A DNA stretch of 64,000 nucleotides from Kribbella sp. VKM Ac-2568 (GTDB lineage Bacteria; Actinomycetota; Actinomycetes; Propionibacteriales; Kribbellaceae): positions 1 through 64,000 of the forward strand of contig NZ_SLVF01000021.1 in NCBI RefSeq assembly GCF_004345365.1, read 5' to 3'. Below, one piece after another: positions 52,792 through 61,144 of this stretch. The position numbers were made by a program, and so were the translations under genes. The notes under the pieces were generated by a model that did not search any database, had not been told where the DNA came from, and saw nothing but the letters and a program-made list of their open reading frames with translations. Every line of letters starts with the position of its first letter. The first letter of the stretch is position 1.

Positions 52792-53370
52792 ATGAACGTC
52801 AGCTGCCTGGGCGACAGCATCTACCAAGGGGCAGGTCAGCGCGAACTACGTAGGGTTCCTCCAGGAGCGCCTGGCCGGGCGCGGCATCATGGTCACCAAC
52901 TACGGCGTCAACGGTGATCTGGCGTACAACGCGCTGCAGCGCGTACACCAGATCATCGATAACCGTCCGGATGTCGTCACCGTGCATGTCGGCGCCAACG
53001 ATGCCAACGCGAGTCTCAGCAACAAGAACCTCCGGATAGATGACCCGGACGAAGCGGCTACCTACCCGCCCGACGATCGAGTGGTACCGCGACAACCTTG
53101 TCGAAATCGCCCGCCGGCTGAGCCAGGAGAGATCAGCGCGGATCGCGCTCCTCTCGCTCCCGGTCATCAGGGAAGACCTCGACTCGGAACCGGTACGCCG
53201 GTCAGCCCGATACAGCGCGATGGTAGGCGAAGTAGCTGACGAAACGGATCTACCTACCGACCTTTGCACGAGCGCCAGGTCGACAACCTCCGCCACCACA
53301 ACTGTGACTCCGACCGCCAGCGCCGGCGGCTCGCCGGGCGGTACCGCGGACGCATCAATGAACAGGTCAC
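52792..53370 (+). pseudogene. SGNH/GDSL hydrolase relic, multiple frameshifts
   Basis: The ATG gives MNVSCLGDSI, the GDSx block with the catalytic Ser. In a second frame follow MVTNYGVNGDLAYNALQRV and VVTVHVGANDANASL, block III with GxND. In a third follow YRDNLVEIARRLSQERSA and IALLSLPVIREDLDSEP, then a final block. Three frames are needed, so it is inactive. An intact SGNH gene of another type is at 59003. Confidence 0.75.
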
Positions 53371-53534
53371 CCGCCAGACCGCAGCATCAAACGGCACCAG
53401 CCGCCGCAACCGTGCGGACGCTTGCACGAACATCCCGAGCGCGTCGGGTCTTCCGTCGCATTCAACGACAACAGTCGATGCTCGCCGTCCAACCGACTCA
53501 TCCGTTTCCCCAACTCGGCAGCGCAATCACAACC

Positions 53535-53852
53535 TCAGGGCGCGGGCTCTTCTCCCTGAAGGGGAAGCTTGGCCGCCACGATGTCGGTAGAGGTGAATGT
53601 CGGCGGTTCGGCGATGAGGTCCGACAGGTTGCCAGTGACCCGCACCTTCCCCGCCTCGAGGTGGAATTGCCTGCCCGCATCGTGAGGGAACGCGTCGACC
53701 ACGGCGAAGCTGGTCGGCCCGAGGCGCAGAGCCAGCCAGACCGTGGTATCAGGTTCTTCGAGTACCGCGGCAAGCGCCGCCTTGAGGTGTTCCTCAAGCT
53801 CGCCATCCCGACCGGGCTTTGCCTCGATTCGAACGAACAGCCCCTTCGTCAC
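53535..53852 (-). CDS. Antibiotic-biosynthesis-monooxygenase (ABM)-domain protein
   Basis: The 105-residue protein reads TKGLFVRIEAKPGRDGELEE, then HLKAALAAVLEEPDT, TVWLALRLGPTSFAVVDAF and HLEAGKVR, the dimeric ferredoxin-like ABM fold. The GTG at 53852 is chosen because the ABM fold starts there. An in-frame ATG at 53996 would place the start in AT-rich promoter DNA. Such proteins may be small oxygenases or have no catalytic role. Confidence 0.75.
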   Translation of the reverse strand: MTKGLFVRIEAKPGRDGELEEHLKAALAAVLEEPDTTVWLALRLGPTSFAVVDAFPHDAGRQFHLEAGKVRVTGNLSDLIAEPPTFTSTDIVAAKLPLQGEEPAP

Positions 53853-54136
53853 TCTCACTTCTTCATGCTGGGCAGGCCGAGCGCCTGGCTGGGCTGTTCC
53901 GTTCGTGCTCAACGGCTTCTTCCTTCGTTGTCTTGGCCGCGCATCCGGCCGATCAGTTGTGCCAAGCTCCACCGATTGGATTAGTATCAGTATCATAGCA
54001 TATTGATCTCATATTAAACTTGCCTGTGCGCCACACCTGGCACGGGGCTGGTGAAGTCGGTGGCGCTGCGGCCTGCAATGAATTTGCTTGTCGCCTCTAA
54101 CTGATCGCCCGTCGCACCACCGCACCGATCAAATAT

Positions 54137-54161
54137 GGATCATATGACTATCATATGATCC
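54137..54161. promoter_or_regulatory. 25-base perfect palindrome in an AT-rich region
   Basis: GGATCATATGA (54137-54147) and TCATATGATCC (54151-54161) mirror each other around CTA. It lies in an AT-rich 200-bp stretch between the ABM gene and a regulator relic. Size and symmetry fit a repressor operator. It may be an orphan site, since the rightward gene is broken. Confidence 0.65.
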
Positions 54162-54217
54162 CGCCGCGCTGCAAAGATTGGACGCCAAGGCTTTATGTGA
54201 CTTGATCGAGCCCCCGC

Positions 54218-54559
54218 GGCCTGTACGACGAACTGCGGGCGGTCCTGCGGGTCGGTGGTCGTCCGCAGGGCACGCTCAGCCTCTTCCGAACCAGCAGGGC
54301 ATTCAGCCGCGCCGACGTGGAATTCGTGAACTCGCTCGTCACACCGTTGGCCCGGCGGCTCCGCTCCTACGCCACGCCCGGTCAGTACGCCGCAACTGCG
54401 GGCCGCCCGGGGTTGCTCCTCTTCGACCCGGCGGGCCGCCTGGTGTCTGCCAACGACGAGGCCCGGCTTTATCTCGAAGAGCTATCGGATGGCGGTCCGT
54501 CAGGCGCCAGCCGGCTGGTCTCCAGGTTCCACCACCCTGGCTGCACACGATCGCGTTGA
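54218..54559 (+). pseudogene. GAF/PAS-type sensor fragment of a LuxR-type regulator
   Basis: The open stretch reads GLYDELRAVLRVGGRPQG then TLSLFRTSRAFSRADVEFV, NSLVTPLARRLRSYA, and GLLLFDPAGRLVSANDEA. These resemble the GAF-to-PAS part of actinobacterial LuxR-family regulators. The C-terminal HTH is missing and no start is in frame. Confidence 0.55.
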
Positions 54560-54694
54560 CCGCGCAGAGCGGTCCCACCTGGATCCGCCTGCTACGCCAG
54601 CTCTCGGCGAGATCTAAATCGGCGTGGCGTGCTTCCCACGAGGGCGTCATCTCCGATCGCCCCAACGGGGGCGGACCCGGACCTCGACGATGCG

Positions 54695-55087
54695 TTATCT
54701 ACCCGTATCGCTGTCATAGTCGTGCCGGGCCAGGTCGACCTTGGCAAGGTTGGCGGTGGCCCATTCTGCGAGATTCGCGAACAGTGGGGCGAGGCTGCGG
54801 CCGAGCTCGCTGATCTCGTACTCAACCCGGGGTGGGATCTCTGGGTGGTAGGTGCGCACGATCATGCCGTCGCGTTCGAGTTGCCGTAGCCGCTGGGTCA
54901 ACACCTTCGGTGTGATCGCGGTGATCCGGCGTTCCAGCTCAACAAACCGTTGCCGGCCGTGCATATTGAGGGTCCAAAGGATTGGTGTTGTCCACCGGCT
55001 GAACACGATGTCCACGACAGGGGCGATCGGACACGCTTGTGCGGGGTCGGTCGATGAGAGTGCGGCCCAGGTCGCGCTGCGTGCCAT
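54695..55087 (-). CDS. HxlR-family transcriptional regulator
   Basis: The 130-residue winged-helix protein has ACPIAPVVDIVFSRWTTPILW with the conserved CP, then RFVELERRITAITPKVLTQRLRQLE (residues about 50-75), and RTYHPEIPPRVEYEISELG. AAGGAG lies 7 nt before the ATG at 55087. It is divergent from the NmrA gene, with a palindrome between them. HxlR proteins often sense aldehydes, quinones or thiol stress. Confidence 0.9.
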   Translation of the reverse strand: MARSATWAALSSTDPAQACPIAPVVDIVFSRWTTPILWTLNMHGRQRFVELERRITAITPKVLTQRLRQLERDGMIVRTYHPEIPPRVEYEISELGRSLAPLFANLAEWATANLAKVDLARHDYDSDTGR

Positions 55088-55117
55088 ACCGGACTCCTTG
55101 TGGATAGTCACTTTCCT

Positions 55118-55129
55118 GTAGGTACCTAC
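55118..55129. promoter_or_regulatory. GTAGGTACCTAC palindrome
   Basis: A perfect 12-base palindrome lies 30 bp upstream of the HxlR start and 110 bp upstream of the NmrA start. HxlR-type repressors bind such short dyads in divergent regions, so it is the likely operator for both genes. Confidence 0.65.
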
Positions 55130-55238
55130 TATACCGGTGCTGTTAGCGTCCCTCGGGTAGCAGCGGGGCCATACGGCCCGCGGCGTTCTCGCCCTCCCGG
55201 GCGTGCACAACCACACCGAACTAGCACTGGAGTTATTC

Positions 55239-56084
55239 ATGATCGTAGTGACGGGAGCGACCGGCAACGTTGGTCGACCGCTCGTAGAGGCCCTCAAGGC
55301 GGCGGACGAGGAGGTGACAGCGGTGTCCCGGCGGATGTCGGACGCGGCCGTGCCGGAGGGTGTTCGAGACCGCCAGGCAGACCTGGCCGACCCGGAGAGT
55401 CTTCGGCCGATTTTGGATGGCGCTGACGCGATGTTCCTCCACGACGGCGGTGCCAGCGCTCACCTGTTGAGCCCACGGGACATCCTCGATGTCGCGAAAG
55501 CCAGCGGAGTCGGCCGCATCGTCCTGCTGTCCTCCATCGGAGTGGTCACCCGACCCCAGTCGGCATCCCACGGAGGCATGATGCAGTCCTTCGAGGAGGC
55601 TGTCCGGCAATCAGACATGGACTGGACGATCCTGCGACCCAGCAACTTCAACTCCAACGCATATGCCTGGATCGCGACGGTCCGTGCCCAGCGGACGATC
55701 GCCGCCCCATTCGGGGACGTCGGCGTACCGGGCATCGACCCGGCAGACATTGGCGAGGTCGCTGCGGCCGCCCTGCAGGACAGCGGTCATGCTGGGCAGA
55801 TCTACGAATTGACCGGGCCTGCCCTCACCACGCCGCGGCAACGAGCCGAAGCGATCAGCGAGGCTCTCGGCGAACCGATCCAGTTCATCGAACAGACACG
55901 CGACCAGGCCCGCACGCAGATGCTGCAGTTCATGCCAGAGGCCGTCATCGAGACGACCCTCGATGTCTGGGGTGCTCCCAACGCCGCCGAGCAGCGGATC
56001 AGCCCCGACGTCGAGCAGGTCCTCGGCCGCGCACCCCGCACTTTCGCTGACTGGGCGAAGCGCAACGTCGCGGCCTTCCGCTGA
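55239..56084 (+). CDS. NmrA/NAD(P)-binding oxidoreductase-like protein
   Basis: The 281-residue Rossmann protein begins MIVVTGATGNVGRPLVEAL. It carries the NmrA-type motifs FLHDGGASAHL, IVLLSSIGVV, WTILRPSNFNSNA and DPADIGEVAAAAL. It has no YxxxK, so it may be a redox sensor or atypical reductase. The ATG at 55239 has GGAG 9 nt upstream. Its last 70 residues have a second, isolated copy at 57524. Confidence 0.87.
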   Translation: MIVVTGATGNVGRPLVEALKAADEEVTAVSRRMSDAAVPEGVRDRQADLADPESLRPILDGADAMFLHDGGASAHLLSPRDILDVAKASGVGRIVLLSSIGVVTRPQSASHGGMMQSFEEAVRQSDMDWTILRPSNFNSNAYAWIATVRAQRTIAAPFGDVGVPGIDPADIGEVAAAALQDSGHAGQIYELTGPALTTPRQRAEAISEALGEPIQFIEQTRDQARTQMLQFMPEAVIETTLDVWGAPNAAEQRISPDVEQVLGRAPRTFADWAKRNVAAFR

Positions 56085-56196
56085 GCAAGCGCTGCCGGGC
56101 GTCGGCTCGGGCCGACAGATTCCTGACCGAGTGATGCCCCTCCACGGCTGATGTGTTGCGCTCGGCAGTTTCTACCTTCCATTTGAGAGGCCTGTC

Positions 56197-57066
56197 ATGC
56201 CCACCGAACACGTTCTGGATTCGACGATCTTCTACCGAGAGGTCGGCACCGGAGTGCCGATCGTCTTCCTGCACGGCAACCCCACATCCTCCTACCTGTG
56301 GCGCAACATCATGCCGGCGGTCGGCGACCCCGGGCGGCTCCTTGCACCAGACCTGATCGGCATGGGCGACTCCGGAAAACCGGACATCGAATACACGTTC
56401 GCTGACCACGCCCGGTATCTCGACGCCTGGTTCGACGCCCTCGGCCTCGACAGCGTGGTACTGATCGGCCACGACTGGGGCGGCGCCTTGGCCTTCGACT
56501 GGGCCGCCCGCCATCCCGGACGAGTCCGAGGCGTCGCATTCACCGAGACGATCGTGAAGCCGATGACCTGGCAGGAGTTTCCCGAAGGCGGCCGCGAGCT
56601 GTTCCAAGCGCTCAAGACCGTTGGCGTCGGCGAGGCCATGATTCTTCACGACAACCTGTTCATCGAACAGGTCCTGCCCGGCAGCATCGACAGCGGCCTC
56701 AGCGAGAAAGACCTCGATGCCTACCGCAAGCCCTACCCTACTCGCGAAAGCCGTCAACCGATTCTGCAATGGGCGCGCGCGATGCCGCTGGGAGGGGAGC
56801 CAGCCGAGGTCGTTGCCCGGATCGAACGTTATGACGAGTGGCTGGCACAAAGCGCCGACGTGCCCAAGCTTCTACTCACCTTCGACCCGGGCGCGATGCT
56901 GACTCCAGAGCTGATCGACTGGTGCCTCACCAACATGGCCAATCTCGAGATCGAAAAGTGCGGAGCCGGAGGCCATCACACGCCTGAGGACCAGCCAGAC
57001 GCGATCGCCGCCGCCATCTCCGCCTGGTTGGACAGGCACAACCTGCGATCAGCCGACGTAGGCTGA
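56197..57066 (+). CDS. dhaA: Haloalkane dehalogenase
   Basis: The 289-residue alpha/beta hydrolase has FLHGNPTSSYLWRNI, with the oxyanion Asn and, after the strand, APDLIGMGDSGKP. The nucleophile Asp is in VVLIGHDWGGALAFDWA and the catalytic His is in GAGGHHTPEDQPD. Such enzymes cut C-halogen bonds of alkyl halides. It is 112 bp after the NmrA gene on the same strand. Substrate range cannot be read from sequence. Confidence 0.88.
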   Translation: MPTEHVLDSTIFYREVGTGVPIVFLHGNPTSSYLWRNIMPAVGDPGRLLAPDLIGMGDSGKPDIEYTFADHARYLDAWFDALGLDSVVLIGHDWGGALAFDWAARHPGRVRGVAFTETIVKPMTWQEFPEGGRELFQALKTVGVGEAMILHDNLFIEQVLPGSIDSGLSEKDLDAYRKPYPTRESRQPILQWARAMPLGGEPAEVVARIERYDEWLAQSADVPKLLLTFDPGAMLTPELIDWCLTNMANLEIEKCGAGGHHTPEDQPDAIAAAISAWLDRHNLRSADVG

Positions 57067-57523
57067 CCTGCAATCCATAAGGGGCGTGAGCCGAACGTCT
57101 CCGTTGGCCGACGCACAGCGCAGGAGTGGTCGCAAGGATGCTGATTGCGTCAATCGCTGACGAAGTCTTCGCCGGGTGCGATGCCTGCTCGCACGCGGCG
57201 ATGAGGCAGTGGCCAATCCGGCCTGGCCGTCGCCGACGATTGCCACGCCGCCACTCGTATGGCCTGTCGCGTGCAGTAGGTCCAGCCGGCCGGCTTCCAT
57301 CCAGAGCCAACCGACGGGAGCTGGTCGGACCGCAGCGGACCGCTGTTCGGGGCGTGTGTATCCGGTGGTCGGCGCTGCGCGCGGAAGGGCAGCGACGGCG
57401 ATTACCCGCCTCGAGATTGGGGATCGACCCGGAGGCTGGTGTCCGATTTTCAACCGACGTGGAGTTCAAGCGACTCTCCCCTGGCGGCCATCGGGCTCGC
57501 CGTCATCGGTTTGATGGCCCGAG
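57067..57523. other. Decayed region between dhaA and the NmrA fragment
   Basis: No gene is recognisable. Plus-strand and minus-strand frames here are short of family features. It probably contains the lost N-terminal two thirds of the second NmrA gene, scrambled. Confidence 0.4.
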
Positions 57524-57745
57524 GCGCTGGGCCAGCCGGTCCGGTTCGTCGACCAGACCCGTGAGGAGGCTCGCACGCAGATGGTGCGATTCATGCCCGA
57601 GCCGGTGGTCGACGGGACCCTGGCCATCCTCGGCGAACCTACCCCGGCAGAGCAGCGGATCAGCCCGCACACGGAGCAGATCCTGGGCCGCGCACCGCGC
57701 ACCTTCGACGACTGGGCCCGGCGCCACATTCACGCGTTCCGGTAA
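57524..57745 (+). pseudogene. NmrA-like C-terminal fragment, second copy
   Basis: The frame reads ALGQPVRFVDQTREEARTQM, VRFMPEPVVDGTLAILG, AEQRISPHTEQILGR and APRTFDDWARRHIHAF, to a TAA at 57743. It parallels the end of the protein at 55239 (LGEPIQFIEQTRDQARTQM, APRTFADWAKRNVAAF). The Rossmann part is missing. It is a diverged duplicate, not a recent copy. Confidence 0.75.
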
Positions 57746-58414
57746 GGACATGCTTCGCCTCGCTGGTCCGCCGGCCAGCGAGGCGAGGTAGACGCATTCG
57801 AGCGCAGCCTTGCTGCCGGCAGCTTCACCTGACACATCCACCGGTCAGCGTTACGAATCTTGCGGGCCCTCAGGTGCTTGCGATCGTGCTGGCCTCAGGC
57901 GGCGTTTCCGGGCATGTTGCGGTGGAGTAGTCAGCGGTCGGCCGCGCGGAGCAGATGGCTGGAACGAGCTCGTCCCGGACGAAGTCCTCGATCCGGCACC
58001 GCGCCGCGGTCGCGGGGTACGGCGCGGTGTCCGGCGCTCGCCCATCACTGTGGCCAATGCCCAGGTCTCGTTAAACAAGGTCGCACAGCTGCGGCCGGCG
58101 CCCAGTACCCAGTACCCGGTACCCAGTTCCTGTTCTCGTTCAGCGCCCGCCAGCTCTCAATGTCGTGGACGACGGCTGTCCGGCTCAGCGGTGTGGCATC
58201 GCCGCCCTCGGCCATCGGTTGGAGCGTGGCGACGGTGCAGCAGCCCGAGCGAGATCGCCCGCAGTTGCAGGCCACTGCGGCCACTCCGGCGGTAGTTCAT
58301 CTGGTCGTCGTACCGGTCCTGAGCGGCTACGTAGTCAGCCACCTCTGCCATTTGTTGTGACAAGTAAAGAAATCGGCCCGCTTGACGGACGTCGATATCC
58401 CTAGTCATAGTCAT
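57746..58414 (-). pseudogene. Region with a small divergent gene relic
   Basis: From the ATG at 58414 on the minus strand: MTMTRDIDVRQAGRFLYLSQ and VADYVAAQDRYDDQMNY, plausible protein divergent from PadR. The frame then shifts, and PLSRTAVVHDIESWRALNE follows near 58150. No family is recognised. From 57746 to about 58090 I see no gene. Confidence 0.4.
58101..58128. repeat. Four tandem 7-mers
   Basis: CCCAGTA, CCCAGTA, CCCGGTA and CCCAGTT follow one another without spacing. Likely slippage in the decayed small gene. Confidence 0.75.
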
Positions 58415-58423
58415 GACTAGTCA
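58401..58423. promoter_or_regulatory. Overlapping palindromes upstream of the PadR gene
   Basis: CTAGTCA-tagtca-TGACTAG (58401-58420) overlaps the perfect TAGTCATGACTA (58408-58419) and TGACTAGTCA (58414-58423). The cluster ends 22 bp before the PadR start and is likely the PadR operator, giving self-repression. Confidence 0.7.
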
Positions 58424-58445
58424 ATTTCTTGGGTAGGGAACGCTC

Positions 58446-59006
58446 ATGGGTCTTCGGCACGCAGTGCTGGCAGCGTTGTGCGACGAGGAGTACAGCGGCT
58501 ACCAGCTGGCCAAGGCCTTCGATGTCGGGGTGGCGAACTTCTGGTCCGCCTCACCACAGCAGCTGTACTCCGAGCTGACCCGGCTCGAGCAGGCCGGGTT
58601 GATCAGCGGCCGCGAGGTGGTCCAACTAGACCGGCCGAACAAGCGGGTGTTCACCGTGACGCCGGCCGGGCTCGAGGAGCTGGCGAAGTTCGCGGCGGCG
58701 GATTCCAAGCCGCTGTCGTTCCGCGACGACCTGCTGGTCAAGATCCAGGTGATCGACCAGCTCGATCCGGAACCGGTGATAGCCCAGCTCGAGGAGCGGG
58801 CCGCGGAGGCGTCAGCCAAACTCGAACTCTTCGGCCAGATCCTGCTCCGGCTGCGCGGCGACCTCGACGAGCAGACCTTTCTGCGGCGGGGTGAGCAGAT
58901 CGGGCCTTACCTGACCTGCCTGGGCGGCATCCGGTTCCAGCAGGTCGTGCGCGACTGGTCGACCACGACCGCCGAAGTGCTACGCCAACGGAGGGGAACG
59001 TCATGA
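58446..59006 (+). CDS. PadR-family transcriptional regulator
   Basis: The 186-residue repressor has the winged HTH (HAVLAALCDEEYSGYQLAKAF with FWSASPQQLYSELTRLEQAG, residues about 5-50). A C-terminal helical domain follows (LVKIQVIDQLDPEPVIAQL) of the VirR4/PadR-C type. GGGAACGCTC precedes the ATG. The stop overlaps the next start (ATGA). Confidence 0.9.
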   Translation: MGLRHAVLAALCDEEYSGYQLAKAFDVGVANFWSASPQQLYSELTRLEQAGLISGREVVQLDRPNKRVFTVTPAGLEELAKFAAADSKPLSFRDDLLVKIQVIDQLDPEPVIAQLEERAAEASAKLELFGQILLRLRGDLDEQTFLRRGEQIGPYLTCLGGIRFQQVVRDWSTTTAEVLRQRRGTS

Positions 59007-59773
59007 CTTACCAGCGCTATGTTGCCTTGGGCGACAGCCAGACGGAGGGGCTCGGCGACTGGGACGGGAGCGCCGGCTATCGGGGTTGGGCCGACCGGCT
59101 GGCCGATCAGCTGGCTGAGGCGAACCCGGGCCTGCAGTACGCCAATCTCGCGATCCGTGGCCTCGGAACCGCCAAGATCCGGGCTGGGCAACTGGAGCCG
59201 GCCCTGGCCCTGGAGCCCGACATCGCAACCGTGTTGGGCGGGATGAACGACCTGATCCGGCCGGGCTTCCGCGCTGCCGAGGTCGTCGCGGACCTCGAGG
59301 AGATCTTCGCAGCTCTCACGGCCGCCGGTGCGGTGGTCGCCACGGTCACGCTGCCTGACATCGGGAAGATCGCGCCGCTCGCCAAGCGCCTGCGACCCCG
59401 CGTGATCGAGTTCAACGCCCGGATCACAGCCGCCGCGGACAGGCACGGCGTACTGGTGGCCGACACCTACCCGCACGCGTTCGCCACCGACCCGAGAATG
59501 TGGAGCACGGATCGTCTGCACGCCAGCCCACTTGGTCATGCCCGTATCGCCGCCGCGATGAGCCACCTGTTCGGTCTGCCTGGCAGCGACGACGCCTGGA
59601 CCCTCCCGCTGGAACCCCAAGCCCGCCCGACACCCTGGCAAGCCACCCGCACCGAGCTCGCCTGGATAGCCTCCTTCGTCACCCCCTGGGCCTACCGTCG
59701 CCTTCGAGGTCGCTCCACCGCCGACGGCCGGACCGCCAAACGCCCGCACCTGACCCCGGTCACCCTCCCCTGA
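59003..59773 (+). CDS. SGNH/GDSL-family hydrolase
   Basis: The 256-residue esterase/lipase-like protein has YVALGDSQTEGLGDW (block I, Ser), then the GGMND of block III and STDRLHASPLGH (block V, Asp and His). No signal peptide, so it is cytoplasmic. It is coupled to the PadR gene and so probably under its control. Substrate unknown. Confidence 0.9.
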   Translation: MTYQRYVALGDSQTEGLGDWDGSAGYRGWADRLADQLAEANPGLQYANLAIRGLGTAKIRAGQLEPALALEPDIATVLGGMNDLIRPGFRAAEVVADLEEIFAALTAAGAVVATVTLPDIGKIAPLAKRLRPRVIEFNARITAAADRHGVLVADTYPHAFATDPRMWSTDRLHASPLGHARIAAAMSHLFGLPGSDDAWTLPLEPQARPTPWQATRTELAWIASFVTPWAYRRLRGRSTADGRTAKRPHLTPVTLP

Positions 59774-59930
59774 CACTCACAGGCGGGAGCCTCGTCAGGT
59801 GAGGATCCGCCAGGGGGTTGGCGGTGAGTCGGCGAAGAAGCGCAGGATGCCGGGGTTGAGTGGCAGCGGTACAGCCGTTGGCGCTAATCTCCAGATTCGC
59901 TGGTCAACCGCCTGACGCTACGGTTTCGCC

Positions 59931-60108
59931 GTGCCGGTGGAGTTCTTGACTGATGAGCAGGCCGAGTCGTACGGGGCATTCCACCTGGAGCCGAGCCGTC
60001 CGAAGCTGGAGCGGTTCTTCTTCCTCGACGACGAGGACCGCCGGTTGATCGGCAAACGCCGTTGTGATCACTCGCGGCTGGGGTTCGCGTTGCAAGTTTG
60101 CATGGTCC
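59931..60108 (+). pseudogene. Tn3-family transposase N-terminal fragment
   Basis: The GTG start gives VPVEFLTDEQAESYGAFHLE, then LERFFFLDDEDRRLIGKRR and HSRLGFALQ, the DUF4158 N-terminal domain of Tn3 TnpA. It stops at about 60108, where IS630 sequence begins on the other strand. TnpA is about 1000 residues in full; only about 60 remain. Confidence 0.8.
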
Positions 60109-60950
60109 GCCACAGTTGGGTAGGTAATCGGGTCGGCGGATCTTGGAGTCGACGGCGAAGTGCCGCTTGGGCTTGGCGTGCTTGTTGCGCCAGCGGACGC
60201 AGCCGGCGATCGCGTTCTCCTGAGCAGCGTGGCTGGGGTAGTCGCTGCCGTCGAGGGTAAAGGAGCGCAGCGCGGTGAATTCGCACTCGATCCAGTTCAG
60301 CCACGACGCGTTGCTCGGGGTGAACACCAGCTCTATGCCGTTGGTCCGGCACCAATTGGTGACCTCGGCCTTCTTGTGCGGCGAGTAGTTGTCGCACACG
60401 ACGTACAGCTTCCCGCCCGGGAACCGGGCGCGGAGTTGTTTGAGGAACGCGAGGAACTCGGTGAAGCGTTTGCGGTCGCGGAACCGGTAGAACATCTGCC
60501 CGGTGGCCAGATCCAGCGCGGCGAACATGTGCCGCACCCCGCCGGTCCGGTTGTAGGTGGCGCGCAGCCGGGCCGGGCGTCGGGTGGGGAACCACCCCCG
60601 GCCGGGCCTGGGCTGGAGGTTCAACGGGCCGAACTCGTCGGCGCAGATCACCCGGGGCGTCGGCCGGTGGATGGTCGTAGAGATCGAGGACACGGGCCAT
60701 CTTCGCCGCGAAGTCCGGGTCCCGGCTGGCCTTCCAGGTCTTGGTCGCCTGCCACCTGATGCCGGCCTTGCGCAGGATCTGACGCACCGACTCGACGCTG
60801 ATGGCGATGCGCTTGTGCTCGGCCAGGTACTCGACCAGCTTCGCGAGGCTCCACGTCGTGAACGGCCGACCCAGCTTGTACGGCGGGGTCTTGGCGACCC
60901 GGCAGACCGTCTCACGAACCGGGGGGCGGGGGTCGACACGCGTCGTAGAT
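60109..60950 (-). pseudogene. IS630-family transposase, frameshifted and end-truncated
   Basis: The N-terminal half (GRPFTTWSLAKLVEYLAEHK, RQILRKAGIRWQATKTWK, RDPDFAAKMARVLDLYD) is in one frame. At a C/G-rich stretch near 60660 it shifts. It continues with VICADEFGPLNLQPRPG (first Asp), VVCDNYSPHKKAEV (second Asp) and FTPSNASWLNWIECEFTAL (Glu). It cuts into the Tn3 gene at one end. IS termini are not clear. Confidence 0.8.
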
Positions 60951-60965
60951 GCAGAGAAGTGCCTA

Positions 60966-61031
60966 ACCTGCAAGGGATTCTGGGTGTGTCTAAGACTCAG
61001 AATGGCCGAAGCGGGAAGGCGCATTGCAGGT
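60966..61031. repeat. Inverted repeat ACCTGCAA/TTGCAGGT
   Basis: ACCTGCAA (60966-60973) and TTGCAGGT (61024-61031) flank 50 bp between the IS630 relic and the patatin gene. It could be the leftover ends of a small mobile element. Function unknown. Confidence 0.4.
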
Positions 61032-61144
61032 GCAGAGTACGACGACGCGTCCGGTGGCCACGGTGACGGCCAATGGGCGGGGTGTCGCCAACTGATAGGC
61101 GCAATCGTGGCGTCGCGAGGCGCTGCCAAGTGCCGGTCGGTGGC

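Noticed and set aside
54178..54813. 211-codon plus-strand frame over the regulator relic and HxlR end
   Set aside because: Arg/Pro-rich and not in the frame that matches the GAF/PAS motifs.
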